DNA from: Streptomyces sp. NBC_01216
Lineage (GTDB): Bacteria > Actinomycetota > Actinomycetes > Streptomycetales > Streptomycetaceae
Direction: 5' to 3'
Assembly (NCBI RefSeq): GCF_035994945.1
Contig: NZ_CP108677.1
Span: forward strand, 3,348,001 to 3,412,000
Length of the DNA stretch: 64,000 nucleotides
Part shown: positions 61,882-64,000 of the stretch, piece after piece
How the letters are laid out: each line of letters opens with the position of its first letter
Numbering within the stretch: position 1 is the stretch's first letter
Notes under the pieces: generated by a model
Database searches by the model: none
Seen by the model: the letters and a program-made list of their open reading frames with translations, nothing else
Told to the model about the DNA's origin: nothing
Made by a program: the position numbers and the translations under genes

Positions 61882-61914
61882 CTGACTGTCCGTCAGCTAC
61901 CTTCGTCGTGTCAA
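61882..61914 (-). promoter_or_regulatory. promoter and operator of the igr-like operon
   Basis: On the minus strand TTGACA (61914-61909) is followed after 17 bases by a -10 site (61891-61886, GGACAG) that lies inside the palindrome CTGAC-GGACA-GTCAG (61896-61882). A repressor bound there would block the promoter. Confidence 0.5.
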
Positions 61915-62074
61915 GGTCACGGACCGCTGTGGGCGTCCCCGGCGCTTCGGCGCGACTCCCCGGACACGCCGGCACGGCCTGCGCGCCGGCACCGAAGTAC
62001 CGCCGCACAGACCGCCGCCGGCCGGACGCCCCCCTCCACCGTCAGCCCCCCTCGGGCCGGTCCCCCGTGCCCGC

Positions 62075-62383
62075 TCAGAGCCACCACGGGGAGAAATTCA
62101 CCACTGTGTTCGACTGGCCGATGCTGGTGAAGCCCGAACCGTTCACACTCGCGGTGCTGTTCTGGTTCGAGGCGCCGGAGCCGGTCGCCACCTGCTGGGT
62201 GGTGGTCGAGTTTCCGTAGTTGTCGCCGCCCACGCCGCTGCCGATGACCGTGGCGACGCCGGCGTTCGATCCGCCGTCCGCGAACCCGGCGTTGTCGGCC
62301 TGCGCCACTCCGGTGAAGAGTGCGGCGGCCAGAGGCAGCGCGGCGGCGACGGCGAGGACGCGGGCGGTACGGATGCTTGCCAT
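62075..62383 (-). CDS. small secreted Asn/Ser/Gly-rich protein
   Basis: A 102-residue protein. The signal peptide (residues 1-29) ends GVAQA-D. The mature 73 residues are rich in Asn, Ser, Gly, Thr, with no Cys or Lys: NAGFADGGSNAGVATVIGSG, NSTTTQQVATGSGASNQNST, ending VVNFSPWWL. The composition suggests a beta-rich, possibly self-assembling surface protein. It differs from chaplins and rodlins. GGAGGAAG precedes ATG 62383. Related proteins occur in Streptomyces, without known function. Confidence 0.75.
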   Translation of the reverse strand: MASIRTARVLAVAAALPLAAALFTGVAQADNAGFADGGSNAGVATVIGSGVGGDNYGNSTTTQQVATGSGASNQNSTASVNGSGFTSIGQSNTVVNFSPWWL

Positions 62384-62724
62384 GTGTTCTTCCTCCAGGG
62401 ACGAAACTGCGCTGAACCGAAGTGGGTTGATTTCCGAAGCAGTTGGCCGACCGCCCCGGTCTGTGTACTCGACGTCGCGAGTCCAGAGTTGCCCACCGAA
62501 TCCCCGGCGAACCACCCCGGAGCGGCTGATTCCCTCTGAAGCGTGAGGACAAGTCGATAAACCCCCATGGCCACATGAAAACCGCAGCTCACACGCACGG
62601 ATGACCCACGGAAGGTCCACGGAAGGCCCACGGGGAGCGATCACCCCAGGCGCCGCCGGAGGGAAACCGTTTCGACAAACCGGCCCGACCGACCTTCCCG
62701 CACACCCCCGCACCCTTCCCTGGG

Positions 62725-62740
62725 TCGAACATTCGTACGA
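62725..62740 (+). promoter_or_regulatory. near-perfect LexA (SOS) box before the Prim-Pol gene
   Basis: TCGAAC-ATTC-GTACGA matches the actinobacterial LexA consensus at 11 of 12 conserved positions. It overlaps a GATACT -10-like sequence (62739-62744) 6 bases before ATG 62751, where LexA would block transcription. Confidence 0.6.
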
Positions 62741-62750
62741 TACTGAAGTC

Positions 62751-63608
62751 ATGGCTCCTTCCGCGAGGCACACCACCGCCCCGGCCCTCGCCCACGCCCT
62801 CTCCGCGGCGGAGCGCGGGTTTCCCGTCATCCCCCTGTCCCCGACGAAGCTCCCGGCCCTGCGCTCACCCCACCGGCATGAGGACCGACAGGTCGTCTGC
62901 CACGGGGAATGCGGCCGGCCTGGACACGGCGTGCACGACGCGACCACCGACCCGGCGGCCGTACGGGCACTCTTCGGCGCCGCGCCATGGGCCACCGGCT
63001 ACGGCATCGCATGCGGACGGCCGCCGCATCGCCTCATCGGCGTCGATCTGGACGTTCGGTCACCCGACGACGACGCGGTGGAACTCCGGCACCTGGCACT
63101 CCGGCACCTCTTCGGCCTGCCGCGGACCGTCACGGTGCTGACCCCCTCGGGCGGTATGCACCTGTGGCTCACCGGACCTCCGAACGTCGTCGTCCCCAAC
63201 TCCGCGAGCCGTCTCGCACCGGGAATCGACATCCGAGGCGCGGGCGGCTACCTGGTCGGACCGGGCTCTGTCAGCGCCCGGGGCATGTACCGGCTCGCAC
63301 CCGGCACCGCGGACCTCAGCCCCGCCCCCTGCCCGCGCCCCCTGCTCGGCCTGATCGCGCCACCGCCCCGCCCCCATCCCACGACCACCCGCCCGCACCG
63401 CCAGGGCCACGGCCTGATCCACTTCGTCCTGACGGCCCAGGAGGGGCAACGCAACACCCGCCTTTTCTGGGCGGCCTGTCGCGCCTACGAGCACGGCCTC
63501 GGCGACGCGCTCACCGAGGCCCTCGTCACGGCCTCGGTCCGCACGGGCCTGCCGGAGCACGAGGCACGCGCCACCGTCCAGTCGGCCTCCCGCCTGACGG
63601 CCGGCTGA
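62751..63608 (+). CDS. bifunctional DNA primase/polymerase (Prim-Pol, AEP superfamily)
   Basis: A 285-residue archaeo-eukaryotic-type primase/polymerase. The N-terminal Prim-Pol domain has ALSAAERGFPVIPLSPTKLP, the cysteine-containing VVCHGECGRPGHGVHDATTD, then GYGIACGRPPHRLIGVDLDV where the Asp-x-Asp forms the metal site. TPSGGMHLWLTG and GIDIRGAGGYLVGPGS, with further conserved residues, follow. The last 80 residues are helical. No helicase domain is attached. Stand-alone chromosomal copies are usual in Streptomyces; a repair role is supported by the SOS-like box. Confidence 0.9.
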   Translation: MAPSARHTTAPALAHALSAAERGFPVIPLSPTKLPALRSPHRHEDRQVVCHGECGRPGHGVHDATTDPAAVRALFGAAPWATGYGIACGRPPHRLIGVDLDVRSPDDDAVELRHLALRHLFGLPRTVTVLTPSGGMHLWLTGPPNVVVPNSASRLAPGIDIRGAGGYLVGPGSVSARGMYRLAPGTADLSPAPCPRPLLGLIAPPPRPHPTTTRPHRQGHGLIHFVLTAQEGQRNTRLFWAACRAYEHGLGDALTEALVTASVRTGLPEHEARATVQSASRLTAG

Positions 63609-63688
63609 ACCCTGCCCCGCCCCGCCTCCACCGGATCACCCCGGGTCGAAGTGAGGACCACGGCATCAAGCGCGACCACACCCCTCGT

Positions 63689-63716
63689 TTGACAGACCCT
63701 CACCGCGATGTGAATT
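63689..63716 (+). promoter_or_regulatory. candidate promoter of the truncated Nudix gene
   Basis: TTGACA (63689-63694) and TGAATT (63711-63716) are 16 bases apart, 69 bases before ATG 63785. Confidence 0.45.
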
Positions 63717-63784
63717 GGCAGGAAGCTGGCCGCAGTTCAGCCCATCTCTGCGATGTCGAAGATCGGTCGGGAGGGGAAGCGGCA

Positions 63785-63988
63785 ATGCGGTGGAAGATCC
63801 ACGGGGAACGTCCGATCTACGAAAACGAGTGGTTGAACCCAGGTCCACCGACCGAGAAGAACGAGTCGGACCGAGTCGAGTGGATCCCGCTGGCGAACAT
63901 CCGCGGCATGATCGACCGCCGCGAGATCGTCAGCAGCGGCTCCCTCGTCGGCCTCCTCTACGTCCTGATGGACGAAGGGGTCCGCTGA
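63785..63988 (+). pseudogene. Nudix hydrolase with the catalytic core deleted in frame
   Basis: A 67-residue product. The start MRWKIHGERPIYENEWLN equals the N-terminus of a widespread Streptomyces Nudix hydrolase, and PPTEKNESDRVEWIPLANI through GMIDRREIVSSGSLVGLLY is the C-terminus of the same protein, as I recall it. The roughly 110 residues between them, which contain the Nudix box, are missing, and the junction near 63,837 keeps the frame. Promoter and ribosome-binding sequence (GGGAGGGGAAG) remain, so it is probably expressed but cannot hydrolyse nucleotides. Confidence 0.75.
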
Positions 63989-64000
63989 CCCGATCAAGGG

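Overview
This window is a stretch of a Streptomyces chromosome (or a very close relative). The coding DNA is strongly G+C-rich at third positions, GTG starts are frequent, and the families are typical of the genus: DUF397 with an XRE regulator, a subtilisin-inhibitor-like protein, two SigB/SigF-type sigma factors and a DUF1906 protein. The order upp, deaminase-associated gene, tadA, Dabb protein, sigF, sigN matches, as far as I recall, the S. coelicolor chromosome.

Left chromosomal part (1-29,234). It runs from the tail of an AlkZ-like gene through an Imm49-like protein, a YciI protein, TetR, a small hydrolase, a base-excision-repair glycosylase and a secreted M28 peptidase. Next come a VapB-like protein and a LytR-C protein, upp, the tadA pair, tRNA-Ser(CGA), sigF and sigN, and an XRE/DUF397 pair. 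These are followed by a MarR regulator with its MFS exporter and by a tightly coupled operon on the minus strand: response regulator, histidine kinase, GT2-GtrA protein and a polytopic GT39 glycosyltransferase. An amidohydrolase, a DUF2797 protein and a DUF6083-like protein complete the part.

Integrated element (29,235-47,775). A tRNA-Arg(ACG) gene at 47,734-47,806 is the target of an actinomycete integrative and conjugative element (AICE) of about 18.5 kb, bounded by a perfect 44-bp direct repeat. Its core runs from about 37.1 to 47.6 kb: Nudix and XRE genes, a kinase-like/GRDP pair, a KorSA-like GntR regulator, an SCO3933-like protein, an FtsK-type DNA translocase, an SpdB-like protein, a Rep initiator, an excisionase and a tyrosine integrase. 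The cargo end (29.3-37.1 kb) has visibly lower G+C and carries a 960-residue NACHT NTPase, a strong anti-phage candidate. A nested pile of insertion sequences sits directly upstream of it: a composite IS701-type unit flanked by CTAG, containing an IS1380 element that landed just after the start codon of a passenger gene. A perfect SOS (LexA) box precedes a small coiled-coil gene inside the element.

Right chromosomal part (47,776-64,000). It holds tRNA-Arg and tRNA-Ser(GCT), a protease inhibitor, a 1296-residue PAS/degenerate-kinase/receiver protein, a fatty-acyl-CoA ligase with a palindromic operator, an ECF sigma factor and a DUF1906 protein. A five-gene overlapping operon on the minus strand resembles the mycobacterial igr cholesterol side-chain operon (two acyl-CoA dehydrogenases, two MaoC-type hydratases and an Ltp2-like thiolase-fold protein). 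The window closes with a small secreted Asn/Ser-rich protein, a primase-polymerase gene behind a near-perfect SOS box, and a Nudix gene that has lost its catalytic core by an in-frame internal deletion.
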